Translations under genes and position numbers: made by a program
The notes under the pieces: generated by a model
Told to the model about the DNA's origin: nothing
Seen by the model: the letters and a program-made list of their open reading frames with translations, nothing else
Database searches by the model: none
In this document: one piece after another, positions 1 to 12,407 of the stretch
Layout of the letters: each line of letters opens with the position of its first letter
Numbering within the stretch: position 1 is the first letter of the stretch
Source of the DNA: Acetivibrio clariflavus DSM 19732
Lineage (GTDB): Bacteria; Bacillota; Clostridia; Acetivibrionales; Acetivibrionaceae
Assembly: GCF_000237085.1 (NCBI RefSeq)
Contig: NC_016627.1
Span: 310,001-374,000 of the forward strand
Direction of reading: 5' to 3'
DNA length: 64,000 nucleotides

Positions 1-143
1 AGGATAACAAGAGTACATTTTGGATGCTGGAGAGTTTTGGCATGGCGAATGGTACTGTTTATAGCTGAGTCGGTTTTTTTGTTAGGTATTTTGGAAAAAC
101 TGAAAATGAATATAAATTATTTGAACGGGTTATTCCGATAATA

Positions 144-172
144 TTCTTAAATATTCCATTTTAAATTATAAT
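144..172 (+). promoter_or_regulatory. Probable sigma-A promoter of the atp operon
   Basis: A TTCTTA -35-like box is followed after 17 bases by a perfect TATAAT. It lies 35 bases before the first atp gene, in AT-rich DNA with no other convincing gene. The -35 matches consensus at only three of six positions, so the call rests mainly on the -10 and the spacing. Confidence 0.5.
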
Positions 173-207
173 GGTAGAGGTAAATATAATATAGGGATGA
201 ATAATGA

Positions 208-597
208 TTGAAAGGTAAGATTTTGCAAGGTTTTTTGAAAATTAGGCTGATAATAGTTTACATGATATTAATAATCATTAGCATTATATTATTTAATAAT
301 AGATGGGACATAGTTATTGGATTAACATGCGGGACACTGGTTTCAGTGATGAAGTATATAGAAATATCAAGATTTATATCAAAAATTTTAAAAAGAGAGC
401 GGAAGAGATTATATTCGGAAGTTTTTGCAAAGTTCATGTCGTTGCAGGTAATAACTGCTTTATTGATGGCAGCTGCAATAAAAATAGATTTGCAGTTTTT
501 TTGGGGATTTGTATCAGGTGTATTGCTTATACCTGTAATAATAACTATTAATGGAATAACAGAGGCCTTGGGCATATCCCATAATAACTTTCAATGA
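208..597 (+). CDS. atpI: ATP synthase protein I (AtpI)
   Basis: Small membrane protein at the head of the ATP synthase operon; the family is thought to help assemble the c-ring. The 129-residue product has four hydrophobic segments (about residues 13-29, 34-50, 72-92 and 95-117) and ends in a short polar tail. It lies 12 bases before atpB. The start is TTG, because the nearby ATG at 204 runs into a stop after four codons. AtpI proteins are poorly conserved, so the call relies on topology, size and position. Confidence 0.8.
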   Translation: MKGKILQGFLKIRLIIVYMILIIISIILFNNRWDIVIGLTCGTLVSVMKYIEISRFISKILKRERKRLYSEVFAKFMSLQVITALLMAAAIKIDLQFFWGFVSGVLLIPVIITINGITEALGISHNNFQ

Positions 598-609
598 GAA
601 GGTGTAATT

Positions 610-1365
610 GTGGAAGAGCTTGGAGAAAGAATCAAAGAGGTAATGACGAGTAATAGAATCGATATACATCTGTTTGGATATACCATACCCATCTCAGATG
701 CTGTAATAACCATGTGGATAATCATGGGGGTTTTAATAATACTATCCATTATTTTTACACGAAAGCTTGAAACAATTCCCGAGGGAAAGCAAAATGTGGT
801 AGAAACTATTGTTGAGTTTATAAATAAATTGACCGAAAGTTCGATCGGACATCATTGGAAGCTCTTTGCGCCTTATATTGGAACAGTTCTGCTTTTTCTT
901 GTTTTTTCGAATACCATATCAATTTTTAACATAATTCCAAGCGGTGAACAACTGTATAAATTGACTCATATTGGGGCACTTAAAAAAATTCCCGATTTTA
1001 ATCTTTTGCCGCCAACAAAGAATGCCAGTGTTGCTATGGGTTTTGCAGTTATGTCCATGATAGCTGTTATTATTTCGGGAATAAGGGTAAATAAAGTAAA
1101 GGGATGGCTTAAGAGTTTTTTGAAGCCTGTTCCGATATTATTGCCCTTTAAAATACTTGATTATTTCATAAGACCTTTATCGTTATGTTTTCGGCAGTAT
1201 GGGAATGTATTGGGAGCAGTTATTATTATGGAGCTGATTTATAGTTCCATGCCGGCATTTCTTCCGGGAGCGTTAAGTATCTATTTTGATATTTTTGACG
1301 GAGTTTTGCAGGCATACGTTTTTGTGTTCCTCACATCACTCTATATTGCTGAGGGCATTGAATAA
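610..1365 (+). CDS. atpB: ATP synthase subunit a (Fo)
   Basis: Subunit a of the membrane Fo sector forms the ion half-channels beside the c-ring. The 251-residue protein has five to six hydrophobic helices. The conserved helix motif reads PLSLCFRQYGNVLGA and holds the essential arginine that faces the c-ring carboxylate. The usual family form is closer to SLRLFGNMLAGH, so this is a divergent version with the Arg and Asn kept. The start is GTG. The next gene, atpE, begins 13 bases after the stop with an AAGGAGGTG site. Confidence 0.95.
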   Translation: MEELGERIKEVMTSNRIDIHLFGYTIPISDAVITMWIIMGVLIILSIIFTRKLETIPEGKQNVVETIVEFINKLTESSIGHHWKLFAPYIGTVLLFLVFSNTISIFNIIPSGEQLYKLTHIGALKKIPDFNLLPPTKNASVAMGFAVMSMIAVIISGIRVNKVKGWLKSFLKPVPILLPFKILDYFIRPLSLCFRQYGNVLGAVIIMELIYSSMPAFLPGALSIYFDIFDGVLQAYVFVFLTSLYIAEGIE

Positions 1366-1378
1366 GGAGGTGAAAAGT

Positions 1379-1597
1379 ATGGGTGTTCAGGCATTTGCAA
1401 TAAGTTTGGCATTATTGGCATGTGTAACTGCAGGAATAGGTATCAGCTTTGCTACAGCAAAAGCAGTAGAAGCAGTTGCAAGACAGCCGGAGGCAGCATC
1501 TAAGATCCAAACTGTTATGCTTTTAGGTGCAGCTTTGGCAGAAGCAACAGCTATTTATGGCTTTGTTATTGCATTATTAATGGTATTGTTGAAATAA
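1379..1597 (+). CDS. atpE: ATP synthase subunit c (Fo rotor ring)
   Basis: The 72-residue hairpin proteolipid forms the rotor ring. Helix 1 is glycine/alanine rich, the polar loop is ARQPEA and helix 2 carries the ion-binding glutamate in LAEATAIYGF. Sodium-type c subunits (Ilyobacter, Acetobacterium) have a Gln in helix 1 and Glu-Ser-Thr in helix 2. Here those positions are Ile and Glu-Ala-Thr, which points to proton coupling. The ATG behind AAGGAGGTG is chosen over a longer frame that opens inside atpB. Confidence 0.95.
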   Translation: MGVQAFAISLALLACVTAGIGISFATAKAVEAVARQPEAASKIQTVMLLGAALAEATAIYGFVIALLMVLLK

Positions 1598-1707
1598 GCG
1601 GCAAAATATTATCCTATTAAGATTTTAAGGGGGGTTACAATTAGAACGTATCCCTCTTCTTAAAAGATAATGTTATTGTTTGCACATCCTTGTGAAAGGA
1701 GTTTAAT

Positions 1708-2196
1708 ATGGGTATACTGTTTAATATTCCTGATTTTGTATGGACAATGATAAATCTTGCAGTATTGTACTTGATACTTAGAAAGGTTCTATTTAAGCCT
1801 GTTACCGAGTTTATGGAAAATAGGGCTAATTCCATCAGGCAGCAGTTGGAGGAGTCGAAGGCAAACAATCAAAAAGCTTTGGAGCTTAAGGAAAATTATG
1901 AGAAAATTATTGCCTCGATTCAAATGGAAGCTGAAAAGATAAAGAAGGAAGCAGAAAGGGAAGCACAAGAAAAATACGATGAAATAATTAAGCAGGCTAA
2001 AGCTGAAGCCGAAATATTAATAGCTAAAGCAAGAGAAGAAATGGAAATGGAAAGAATTGAGATGATGAAAAATATGAGAAATGAAATTGTGAGTCTTGCT
2101 TTAGAGGCTGCTTCTAAAGTTATAGAGGCAAATATGGATACTGAAGCAAACCGTAGGTTTGTGGATGAAATATTGGATAGAAAAAATATTGCATAG
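1708..2196 (+). CDS. atpF: ATP synthase subunit b (peripheral stalk)
   Basis: The peripheral stalk subunit keeps F1 from turning with the rotor. The 162-residue protein has one N-terminal membrane helix (about residues 7-27) followed by a long charged coiled coil rich in Glu, Lys and Ala. The ATG sits behind GAAAGGAG. A 110-base spacer separates it from atpE, longer than the other gaps in the operon. Confidence 0.95.
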   Translation: MGILFNIPDFVWTMINLAVLYLILRKVLFKPVTEFMENRANSIRQQLEESKANNQKALELKENYEKIIASIQMEAEKIKKEAEREAQEKYDEIIKQAKAEAEILIAKAREEMEMERIEMMKNMRNEIVSLALEAASKVIEANMDTEANRRFVDEILDRKNIA

Positions 2197-2283
2197 TGTG
2201 TTAAATAGCGACTACCTTATGGGCTTTATACGTGGGAAAAATTGAAAAGCTCTTTTATGGCAGTGAAGAAAGGAAGTAATAAA

Positions 2284-2820
2284 ATGCCATTGGTTGAAGC
2301 CAGATATGCTGAGGCATTGATTGAAATAACCGAAGAAAATCACAGTACTGATAAAGTATTAAGTGATTTTAATACTTTTATAAGCATTTTTGATAATACT
2401 CCTGAATTGGAAGAATATTTAAAGAAACCTAATGTGCAATCAACAGCAAAAAAGAAATTGCTGGATGAATTGTTTATGGGGCAAGTAGATGAAAATTTTT
2501 TAAAGTTTTTATATTTATTGGTAGACAAAAACAGAATCAATTGTATCAGAGGAATTTTGCAAGAATACAAAAGAATGGCTGATGAAAAGAAAAATGTGTT
2601 GAATTTGAAAATAATTTCTGCAGTTCCGTTGGATCACCTGCAGATTGAGAAGATAAAGAAAAAATATGCTGAAATCTATAGAAAAGACAGGGTAACTGCT
2701 GTTGTGAACATAGACCGATCCTTAATTGGAGGAATTAAAGTGCAAGTAGGGGACAGAGTAGAGGATTATTCCGTAAAGTCGAGATTGGATAGCCTCAAGA
2801 AGTTGCTAACGGAAAGGTGA
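2284..2820 (+). CDS. atpH: ATP synthase subunit delta (OSCP)
   Basis: Subunit delta joins the peripheral stalk to the top of F1. The product is 178 residues, the normal size for the family, and begins [15 protein letters not shown], the usual N-terminal OSCP helix. A GAAAGGAAG site precedes this ATG. An upstream in-frame start would add a 14-residue lysine-rich extension with no family support. The stop lies 5 bases before the atpA start, which suggests coupled translation. Confidence 0.93.
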   Translation: MPLVEARYAEALIEITEENHSTDKVLSDFNTFISIFDNTPELEEYLKKPNVQSTAKKKLLDELFMGQVDENFLKFLYLLVDKNRINCIRGILQEYKRMADEKKNVLNLKIISAVPLDHLQIEKIKKKYAEIYRKDRVTAVVNIDRSLIGGIKVQVGDRVEDYSVKSRLDSLKKLLTER

Positions 2821-2825
2821 TATAT

Positions 2826-4349
2826 ATGGTTCTAAAACCTGAAGAGATTAGTTCGATAATAAAAAAGCAGATAGAAAATTATGATAATAAGGAAAAAATT
2901 GATGATGTGGGATATGTGATTCAGGCAGGAGACGGAGTTGCAAGGATTTACGGCCTTGAAAAGTGTATGTATGGAGAACTCTTGGAGTTTGAGGGCGGAG
3001 TTTATGGAATGGCTTTGAACCTTGAAGAGGATAATATAGGAAGTGTTCTTTTTGGAGAAGGACTGGATGTCAAAGAAGGAACCTATGTAAAAAGAACCGG
3101 CAGACCTGTAGAAGTGCCGGTGGGTATGGAGTTATTAGGAAGAGTTGTGGATCCTCTTGGCAATCCTCTTGATGGAAAAGGTCCTATTGAAACTGGCAAG
3201 TTCAGACCTATAGAACGACCGGCACCCGGAGTTATTGAGAGAAAATCTGTTGGAGTTCCGCTTCAAACCGGGATTATGGCCATTGATGCCATGGTGCCTA
3301 TCGGAAGAGGGCAAAGAGAGCTGATTATTGGAGACCGGCAGACAGGAAAAACTTCTATAGCCATAGATGCAATCATTAACCAAAAAGGAAAGGATGTATT
3401 GTGTGTATATGTTGCCATAGGACAGAAGGCATCAAGTGTTGCAAGTATAATAAATACACTTGAAGAGTTTGGTGCTATGGAATATACAGTAGTGGTTTCA
3501 TCTACAGCAAGTGACATGTCCACAGTTCAATATGTAGCTCCCTATGCTGGCTGTGCCATTGCAGAAGAGTTTATGTATAACTATCATAAAGATGTTTTAA
3601 TAGTATATGACGACTTGTCAAAGCATGCTGTAGCCTATAGAGCCATGTCACTTTTATTGAGAAGACCTCCCGGACGTGAAGCTTTCCCGGGGGATGTATT
3701 TTATTTGCATTCAAGACTTTTGGAACGGGCTGCCAGATTAAGTGACGAACTGGGAGGAGGTTCTATTACAGCCCTGCCCATAATTGAGACTCAGGTAGGA
3801 GATGTCTCGGCTTATATTCCTACAAATGTTATTTCAATTACCGATGGTCAGATTTATTTGGAATCCAGTTTGTTTTTTGCCGGTCAAAGACCGGCTGTTA
3901 ATGTTGGTTTGTCGGTATCAAGGGTAGGGGGAGCAGCTCAGATAAAGGCTATGAAAAAAGTAGCCGGACCGATAAGGATAAATCTTGCCCAATATAGAGA
4001 GTTGGCTGTGTTTGCCCAATTTGGCTCGGATCTTGACAGGGCAACCAGAGATAAGCTGAATCAGGGAGAACGTTTGGTTGAAACCTTGAAACAGTCACTA
4101 CATAAAACTCTTCCGGTGGAAGACCAGGTTATAGTGCTGTTTTGTGCTACCAATCGTTATCTTATGGATTTGCCGCTAAAAAAGGTAAGAGAATTCAATA
4201 GAGAACTTTTAAAATATATAAAAGAAAATCATCCCAATATTCCTGAGACAATTCGTAAAACAGGGGATATGGACGAAGAATTGGAAGGACTTTTGAAAGT
4301 TGCAATAGAAAATTTTAAGAAACAGTATGTTTCGGAAAATTCGGATTAA
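2826..4349 (+). CDS. atpA: ATP synthase subunit alpha (F1)
   Basis: Alpha is the non-catalytic nucleotide-binding F1 subunit. The 507-residue product has the N-terminal beta-barrel, a Walker A loop GDRQTGKTS near residue 170 and the family signature around [14 protein letters not shown]. The chosen ATG has a GGAAAGGTGA site six bases upstream; an ATG nine bases earlier overlaps the atpH stop and is poorly spaced. Confidence 0.97.
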   Translation: MVLKPEEISSIIKKQIENYDNKEKIDDVGYVIQAGDGVARIYGLEKCMYGELLEFEGGVYGMALNLEEDNIGSVLFGEGLDVKEGTYVKRTGRPVEVPVGMELLGRVVDPLGNPLDGKGPIETGKFRPIERPAPGVIERKSVGVPLQTGIMAIDAMVPIGRGQRELIIGDRQTGKTSIAIDAIINQKGKDVLCVYVAIGQKASSVASIINTLEEFGAMEYTVVVSSTASDMSTVQYVAPYAGCAIAEEFMYNYHKDVLIVYDDLSKHAVAYRAMSLLLRRPPGREAFPGDVFYLHSRLLERAARLSDELGGGSITALPIIETQVGDVSAYIPTNVISITDGQIYLESSLFFAGQRPAVNVGLSVSRVGGAAQIKAMKKVAGPIRINLAQYRELAVFAQFGSDLDRATRDKLNQGERLVETLKQSLHKTLPVEDQVIVLFCATNRYLMDLPLKKVREFNRELLKYIKENHPNIPETIRKTGDMDEELEGLLKVAIENFKKQYVSENSD

Positions 4350-4363
4350 GCTGGTGATGAAAT

Positions 4364-6690
<2,327 letters not shown>

Positions 6691-6700
6691 GAGGTTCGGT

Positions 6701-7108
6701 ATGTCCAACACATTTTATGTTGAGATATTGACACCCGATAGAAAGTTTTTTTGGGGGGATGTGGAGTCTATTATAATCAATACCCCTTCCGGACAAATCG
6801 GTATATTGAAGGATCATATGCCCATGGTAGCGTTAGTTGAGGTGGGAATTGTCAAAATCAAAAAAGACGGAAATTGGCTTGAAGCAGTTCTTGGTCAAGG
6901 TTTTATGGAAGTAAAGCAAAACAGAACAATTATTTTGGCTGATACTGCAGAATGGCCTGATGAGATTGATATAAACAGAGCTAAAGCCGCTAAGGAAAGA
7001 GCAATGGAGAGAATTTTAAGACGGGAAAATCAGACGGAATATATACGATCCCAGGCAGCACTGGCCAGGGCGATGGCCAGACTGGCAGCAGGGAAGAAGG
7101 TCAAGTAA
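6701..7108 (+). CDS. atpC: ATP synthase subunit epsilon
   Basis: Epsilon binds gamma and can inhibit ATP hydrolysis. The 135-residue protein has the N-terminal beta-sandwich ([33 protein letters not shown]) and a C-terminal helical hairpin rich in Arg and Ala. TAGGAGG precedes the ATG. It is the last gene of the operon, followed by a strong terminator. Confidence 0.96.
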   Translation: MSNTFYVEILTPDRKFFWGDVESIIINTPSGQIGILKDHMPMVALVEVGIVKIKKDGNWLEAVLGQGFMEVKQNRTIILADTAEWPDEIDINRAKAAKERAMERILRRENQTEYIRSQAALARAMARLAAGKKVK

Positions 7109-7151
7109 TGGGTTAATATATTGGAATTTTTTAAAATAGTATTGAAAAGGG

Positions 7152-7187
7152 ATTAAATTTGCCGGATTGGCAAATTTAATTTTTTTA
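7152..7187 (+). terminator. Rho-independent terminator of the atp operon
   Basis: A perfect 12-bp stem (ATTAAATTTGCC with GGCAAATTTAAT) around a GGATT loop is followed by a run of T residues. It lies 44 bases after atpC and isolates the atp operon from the genes after it. The rest of the 338-base gap up to 7446 is AT-rich and shows no further gene. Confidence 0.9.
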
Positions 7188-7446
7188 TGGTCAAACTGAT
7201 ATAGAGATTTTGCCGTATAAAAAGCTATTGTGTGCAACAATTACAACATTTGGATAGTTATTGATTTGTTTTATATACTCTGAAATAAGCTCTTGACGCA
7301 CTTTATGAAGATTCAGATTAAGAAATTTATCAATTATGTTAAAAAGATAGTGTGCCCTTTATATTTTGCAGTATTTTGCCGATAAATTTATAGGATAATA
7401 AAGTTTTTTATATAGCAGTGGTTTAAACAAATTTGGGGGTTTAACT

Positions 7447-10400
7447 ATGAAAATATTGAAGCATACTATCACCATTCTCGTTATTGCGGCATTATTACTA
7501 GGGAACATACCTATATTCCAAAATGACATATGGGCAGCACCCATGCCGGTTGATATTTATGTGGAAAGTTATACCGATGGAAAACTTACGCTTCGTTGGG
7601 ATGTATCCGGGGCTACTTCTTTTTCAATTAGCTATCATGATCCTGACGGAACGCTGCAAAATATAAGTGACAGCGGTAACACATATACAATTTCCAATCT
7701 TCAGGATAACTACATATATGATTTTAAAGTAGACGTATACAGTGGTGTGAATTTAATAGGAAGCGGACTTTTGTACTATCTTCCGAGAGTCACTTTTTAT
7801 GCTACCCAGGGAGAACAAACCAGAGAGGCTATAGAGGGTGGAGGCTATGAAATAGGAAATAGGCCGATACTTAAGTTGAAATGGGTAATGCCTAAAATTT
7901 GGGTAGATACAAGTGGCGGAAAAGTAGTATCTGCAAATGAAGCTCTTGATTATATAAACAATAGTTATAGTAGTATTTATGGAACTGATCTTAAACTATC
8001 AAAACTGAATTTTAAAATAAATATATCCAGCAATGCTTCCACGCTAAACAGCGGAGCTGCCCAGTCTGCCGTCAATGTTATTGATGGAGGCAGTTCAGGA
8101 TATAAAGCATATGTTTCAGGAAACCCAAGTCTTGAAGCTAAAGTGGAGGGACCTGAAACAGACAACTACATGAGTTTGGATTTGGTTGGGAAAAAAGATG
8201 CTGATTCCCCATTGCCTACTGCAAATGGAGATAATGAACTGCCCCATGGAGATATACTTCCGGGAACAGTGTATTATATGAATATTAAACTTTCATTTCA
8301 GGATGATCAAGGAAATGATAAATTTGTGACAACAGTCGGAGCACCGGACGATTTAAACGGAAGTACGCTCATGGGTGAATTTCCGTATACATATACTCCA
8401 ATAAGGTTTCAATTGTCTAAAGATATGTTTAACAATATATATGTAAAAATATACCGAATTAATCAGGGAAGCCTCGATTTGCCAAGGTTATATTATCAAG
8501 TGCAGTCTATTGACCAAATCAAGCCGGGTGACTGGGTTATAAAAAAGACAATAGATGACAGCTTTTTTGCTTCGGGTTCCGATAGTGCCTTAACACTTAT
8601 ATCCGGTGTGGGAGTTAACAACAAGTATTATTACAAGATAGTTGTGAAAACCGATAGTACCAAAGACAGGTTAGAATCACTGCCTTTGGAATACACTCTT
8701 TCAGAAGACACAAGTAAGCCTCCGATACCTACAGGTATAACGATAATTGACAGGGTACCTGTAAAAAGAGAGATTAATGAGGGAGACAAAACTGTTATTC
8801 AGCACTCATCAAATATCACCATATCTTGGGAAAAACCGGCTAATTGGAACGAGATAAAAGCTAAGGCTTTAAGCAATCCCAATGATGATATTGTTTATCA
8901 TATATTATTGAATGTAACAGAAAATGAAGACCTGTCACAGCCCTATCCGGAGTTAAAGGCTGATGGTAAGGCGTATGGGAATTTCCCGTTAAAATACAGG
9001 AAAGTTTTGTCTTTCTCGTCACAGGCAGTAAAGGAAAATGGAAATCGATTGGAATATACCATTGATGGATTCAAACTGTTTAAAGCTTATTATTTCAATG
9101 GTTTAGACAGTAACGGCAATCCTGTAATAGTGGAGGAAGATATCATAAGGGAAGAGGAAGATAAGGAATATCCGGACTTTTTGCTTCCTAATACGGTTTA
9201 TTACATGCAAATGTATACCACAACCTATAATAACCGTAATTCCAATAAAGCTGAGGATATGTCCAACAAGTCCTTAATTGTCAGTTTTACTACAAGAGCA
9301 GCCAATGAAATTGATGTTCCTGTTCCAAGGAATCTGCAGCTTAATGTTAATGATGCCTATGTAATTGATGAAAAGGAAAATATTATTTCAAATTACGTTG
9401 AAATTCAGTTTGATAAGGTAGATATAAACTGGAACAATTATCTTTTGAACACAACGGTTTCAAAAGCTGTTTACTATGATATATATATGAGTACCAGGAC
9501 CGATTTGAATTCATTTACGTTGATTGGAACTACTGAAAACTTAAATGGAGATATTAAATTCTTCGGTGCCGATGATGCGGCAAGTAAATATATTAGATTA
9601 AAAGTACAGGAATTTTCTAAAGGCACAAAAGCTTATACCGTTTTTGGTCCGAGCCTTAAATCCAATACTACTTATTATTTTGTTGTAAAAGCAAGGTTGA
9701 AAGCCGAAGGAATGGAAAGAGACAAAGAATCCAACTATTCATCACTGCTTGCTGTTACAACCATAAAAGGAGCAATCGGAGAACCCGATGAAACATCAAA
9801 ACGTCCTGTTGCACCTGTTGATTTTAGAATTGCCGAAGATGAAGAAGGCAATCAAATCCTAAGCAGTACAAAGGTAACTTTTAGCTGGACAAGAAGTGAA
9901 ACCGACGTGGTTTACAACATTATATGTTCAGCTGGAAAAATAGATCCTTATGAAGGAAATTATTCAGGAAATAATGATGCTATATACCAAAGCTTTTTGG
10001 AGAACTTTGGCGAAATCATACTGGATCCATCCGTTGAAACGGAAAATTTTGAATATGATCCTATTTCAAAGGAATGCAGGTATACTATCGATAAATGGTT
10101 ATCTCCAAATAGGCTGTATTATTTCAGTATAAGGGCCATAAATAAATCGGACAATACAATATACAGTGTATGGGTATCGATACCTGTTACAACCCTCCTT
10201 ATTGAACAGCCTCAGTATTTGGAGGCAGTTACTGATGTGCAATTGGGATTCTTTTTTGAAGATGTAGATTTAAAAACTAAAGCCGAGGAATACAGTGTAT
10301 ATATAAAATCCGAAACAGATTTAAGGTTTAGCCTTCTTAGCAAGAGTAAATACACTATTGTGAAGCTTGGCACATTAAGCTATGTACGGTTGATTAATTT

Positions 10401-12318
10401 AAAACCCAATACTTATTATGATATAAGAGTGTATAAAGATGGTGACAGTAAACTGGTGTACACAAAGGATGAACTGTATACCAGAGATTCCAGCCATCAG
10501 CTTGAGATTAAGTGGAGAGGTATTTCGCAATATAGCTATGAAGTTGCAATAAAGGCAATTTCGGATGATGATTATGTTTTGCTGAATGAATCCAATCTTG
10601 AAGAGTATATCGATGCCCAAGGCAAGATTATGCCTTACTATGCACAAAAGAGTGGCAATACCATTGGAACTGAGTATGAATATTATGCAAGGATAAAATC
10701 AATTCCGGTTAGGCTTGAGAATGGAACGTATGAGAATCAGCCGTTAAAATCAAATACTAAATATTTTGTAAAAGTTAGGGCTAAAAAGATAGACCCTGTG
10801 GATTCAACAATTATCTCCTACTCCAAGTTTATAGGCCCCATATCCGTTAGGACTGATTTTAATCAGGATGACTATGATGATGAGGATAACAACACAAAAA
10901 TAGAAATATCCTTTATGGATAAAATTAAAGAACTTGAGAAAGCATTATTCTGGAGAATAGACTTAAAAGAACCCGATGAGAACAAGCTGCTGTTAAAAGG
11001 AGACAGAGTGATAAATGCAATTGAAAACAACGATTCCTATAACTTTATTTTGGATATTTCTTATTATGCCAAGTCTGCTGATATTGACAGATTATATATA
11101 CCTATTGAGGTAATTAAAACTTTGGACTTGACAAACAAGAGTCTGTTAATCAGAACCGATGATGCGGAATACAGTATCAGACCTGACACCTTTAATTTGG
11201 AGACAAGGACTGAAATAGAAGAACTGGAAAAACATAAAAACGTAAAGGGAATATATCTGACATTAAATATAAAACGCAATGAAAAGTCTAAAGTCAGTAT
11301 TCCTAATGGAATGACACTTGTTTCCTATATTAACAAGCTGGATATTGAAGCATTGGGAACTTCTTTGACGTATACACAACTGAAAAACCAAATAAATGAT
11401 TTGGTTTACAATAAAGATTCGGGACTTGTGCAGCAGAAACTTAAGGAACTTCTTGACAGCAAAGTAAAAGGCGATTCCAAAGCAATAGAAAAATTAATAA
11501 ATGACTCTGTTTCTCAAATCGAGATGGAAGTTTCCCAGTTTATTTATTATAAATTGGAGGGCGGTAACAGAACTTCCTCTATAGCTGTTGAAAGCTTAGA
11601 TATTAAGAGCTTTGACAATCCTATGCTTGTAAATCTTATATATAATGAACAGGCAGGGTTGAAACTCCCATATGTCCTGTATAAGGGTAGCAGCAAATGG
11701 CAGTCATTAAGCCGCAGTACCGTTGTATCCGTCAATAAAATAGCATTTAATGTAATAATGACAGGTGAATATGCAATATTTGCTCAAAAAGGGTTTGCAT
11801 CCGATTTATCTGATAACTACGAATTTACATCGGACATAAAAATGCTCCTTTCCAAGTTTGACTTAAGTGGTGTCTTTGGAGACTTAAGCTTGTTCTTCCC
11901 TGAAGACAGCATCAAAGTAAAAGAAATAATACTTTTATATGAGATAGTAACTGGCTTAAACCACGATAATAACGGCCTTACAATTAATCAGAAGGCTCAA
12001 AAATACGGATTGGAGAGCCTGGTAGGGTATGGAGGAGTTGTAAGGGATATAAGCCGTCAGGAGACTGCTAAAGTAATAATGAAGATATATTCGGCCAAAA
12101 CCGGAGTTAATTCAGTTAATTTAATTCCAAACAGCAGCAAAATTCCTAAAGATATGTCAAAAGTAGATGATATGTACTATAAAGATGTACTGATATGTTT
12201 AGATTTAGGTATACTGCAAGTTAGTGGAGAGGGTAGATTTAATCCCGATGGAACTATAACCAGAGGAGAGCTGGCAAGCTGCCTGGTAAAACTATTTAAG
12301 CTTACTGGGGATATCTGA
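7447..12318 (+). CDS. Large secreted fibronectin-III / SLH-like surface protein
   Basis: Protein of 1,623 residues with an N-terminal signal peptide (hydrophobic core about residues 8-25, probable cleavage after IWA). Several fibronectin type III-like modules follow, recognisable by repeats such as PNTVYYM, SNTTYYFVVKAR and SNTKYFVKVRA and by proline-rich starts. Residues of about 1,155-1,450 form a further domain shared with the next gene. The last 150 residues contain S-layer-homology-like motifs ending YKDVLICLDLGILQ...FNPDGTITRGELASCLVKL. I infer a cell-wall-attached protein. No catalytic motif is visible and its function is unknown. The ATG sits behind GGGGGT. Confidence 0.8.
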   Translation: MKILKHTITILVIAALLLGNIPIFQNDIWAAPMPVDIYVESYTDGKLTLRWDVSGATSFSISYHDPDGTLQNISDSGNTYTISNLQDNYIYDFKVDVYSGVNLIGSGLLYYLPRVTFYATQGEQTREAIEGGGYEIGNRPILKLKWVMPKIWVDTSGGKVVSANEALDYINNSYSSIYGTDLKLSKLNFKINISSNASTLNSGAAQSAVNVIDGGSSGYKAYVSGNPSLEAKVEGPETDNYMSLDLVGKKDADSPLPTANGDNELPHGDILPGTVYYMNIKLSFQDDQGNDKFVTTVGAPDDLNGSTLMGEFPYTYTPIRFQLSKDMFNNIYVKIYRINQGSLDLPRLYYQVQSIDQIKPGDWVIKKTIDDSFFASGSDSALTLISGVGVNNKYYYKIVVKTDSTKDRLESLPLEYTLSEDTSKPPIPTGITIIDRVPVKREINEGDKTVIQHSSNITISWEKPANWNEIKAKALSNPNDDIVYHILLNVTENEDLSQPYPELKADGKAYGNFPLKYRKVLSFSSQAVKENGNRLEYTIDGFKLFKAYYFNGLDSNGNPVIVEEDIIREEEDKEYPDFLLPNTVYYMQMYTTTYNNRNSNKAEDMSNKSLIVSFTTRAANEIDVPVPRNLQLNVNDAYVIDEKENIISNYVEIQFDKVDINWNNYLLNTTVSKAVYYDIYMSTRTDLNSFTLIGTTENLNGDIKFFGADDAASKYIRLKVQEFSKGTKAYTVFGPSLKSNTTYYFVVKARLKAEGMERDKESNYSSLLAVTTIKGAIGEPDETSKRPVAPVDFRIAEDEEGNQILSSTKVTFSWTRSETDVVYNIICSAGKIDPYEGNYSGNNDAIYQSFLENFGEIILDPSVETENFEYDPISKECRYTIDKWLSPNRLYYFSIRAINKSDNTIYSVWVSIPVTTLLIEQPQYLEAVTDVQLGFFFEDVDLKTKAEEYSVYIKSETDLRFSLLSKSKYTIVKLGTLSYVRLINLKPNTYYDIRVYKDGDSKLVYTKDELYTRDSSHQLEIKWRGISQYSYEVAIKAISDDDYVLLNESNLEEYIDAQGKIMPYYAQKSGNTIGTEYEYYARIKSIPVRLENGTYENQPLKSNTKYFVKVRAKKIDPVDSTIISYSKFIGPISVRTDFNQDDYDDEDNNTKIEISFMDKIKELEKALFWRIDLKEPDENKLLLKGDRVINAIENNDSYNFILDISYYAKSADIDRLYIPIEVIKTLDLTNKSLLIRTDDAEYSIRPDTFNLETRTEIEELEKHKNVKGIYLTLNIKRNEKSKVSIPNGMTLVSYINKLDIEALGTSLTYTQLKNQINDLVYNKDSGLVQQKLKELLDSKVKGDSKAIEKLINDSVSQIEMEVSQFIYYKLEGGNRTSSIAVESLDIKSFDNPMLVNLIYNEQAGLKLPYVLYKGSSKWQSLSRSTVVSVNKIAFNVIMTGEYAIFAQKGFASDLSDNYEFTSDIKMLLSKFDLSGVFGDLSLFFPEDSIKVKEIILLYEIVTGLNHDNNGLTINQKAQKYGLESLVGYGGVVRDISRQETAKVIMKIYSAKTGVNSVNLIPNSSKIPKDMSKVDDMYYKDVLICLDLGILQVSGEGRFNPDGTITRGELASCLVKLFKLTGDI

Positions 12319-12407
12319 TTAATATTAAAAGAAATTTTAGATCTATTAATATAAAGTTGGATTTTAAATATACAGCTATATAAAAATAACCGTTAGGAGA
12401 AATGGAT

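Noticed and set aside
1-141. Open reading in two plus frames at the window start, one ending at 66 (a possible AtpZ tail) and one at 141
   Set aside because: Too short and without a clear family motif; the NKSTFWMLESFGMANG stretch only faintly recalls AtpZ.
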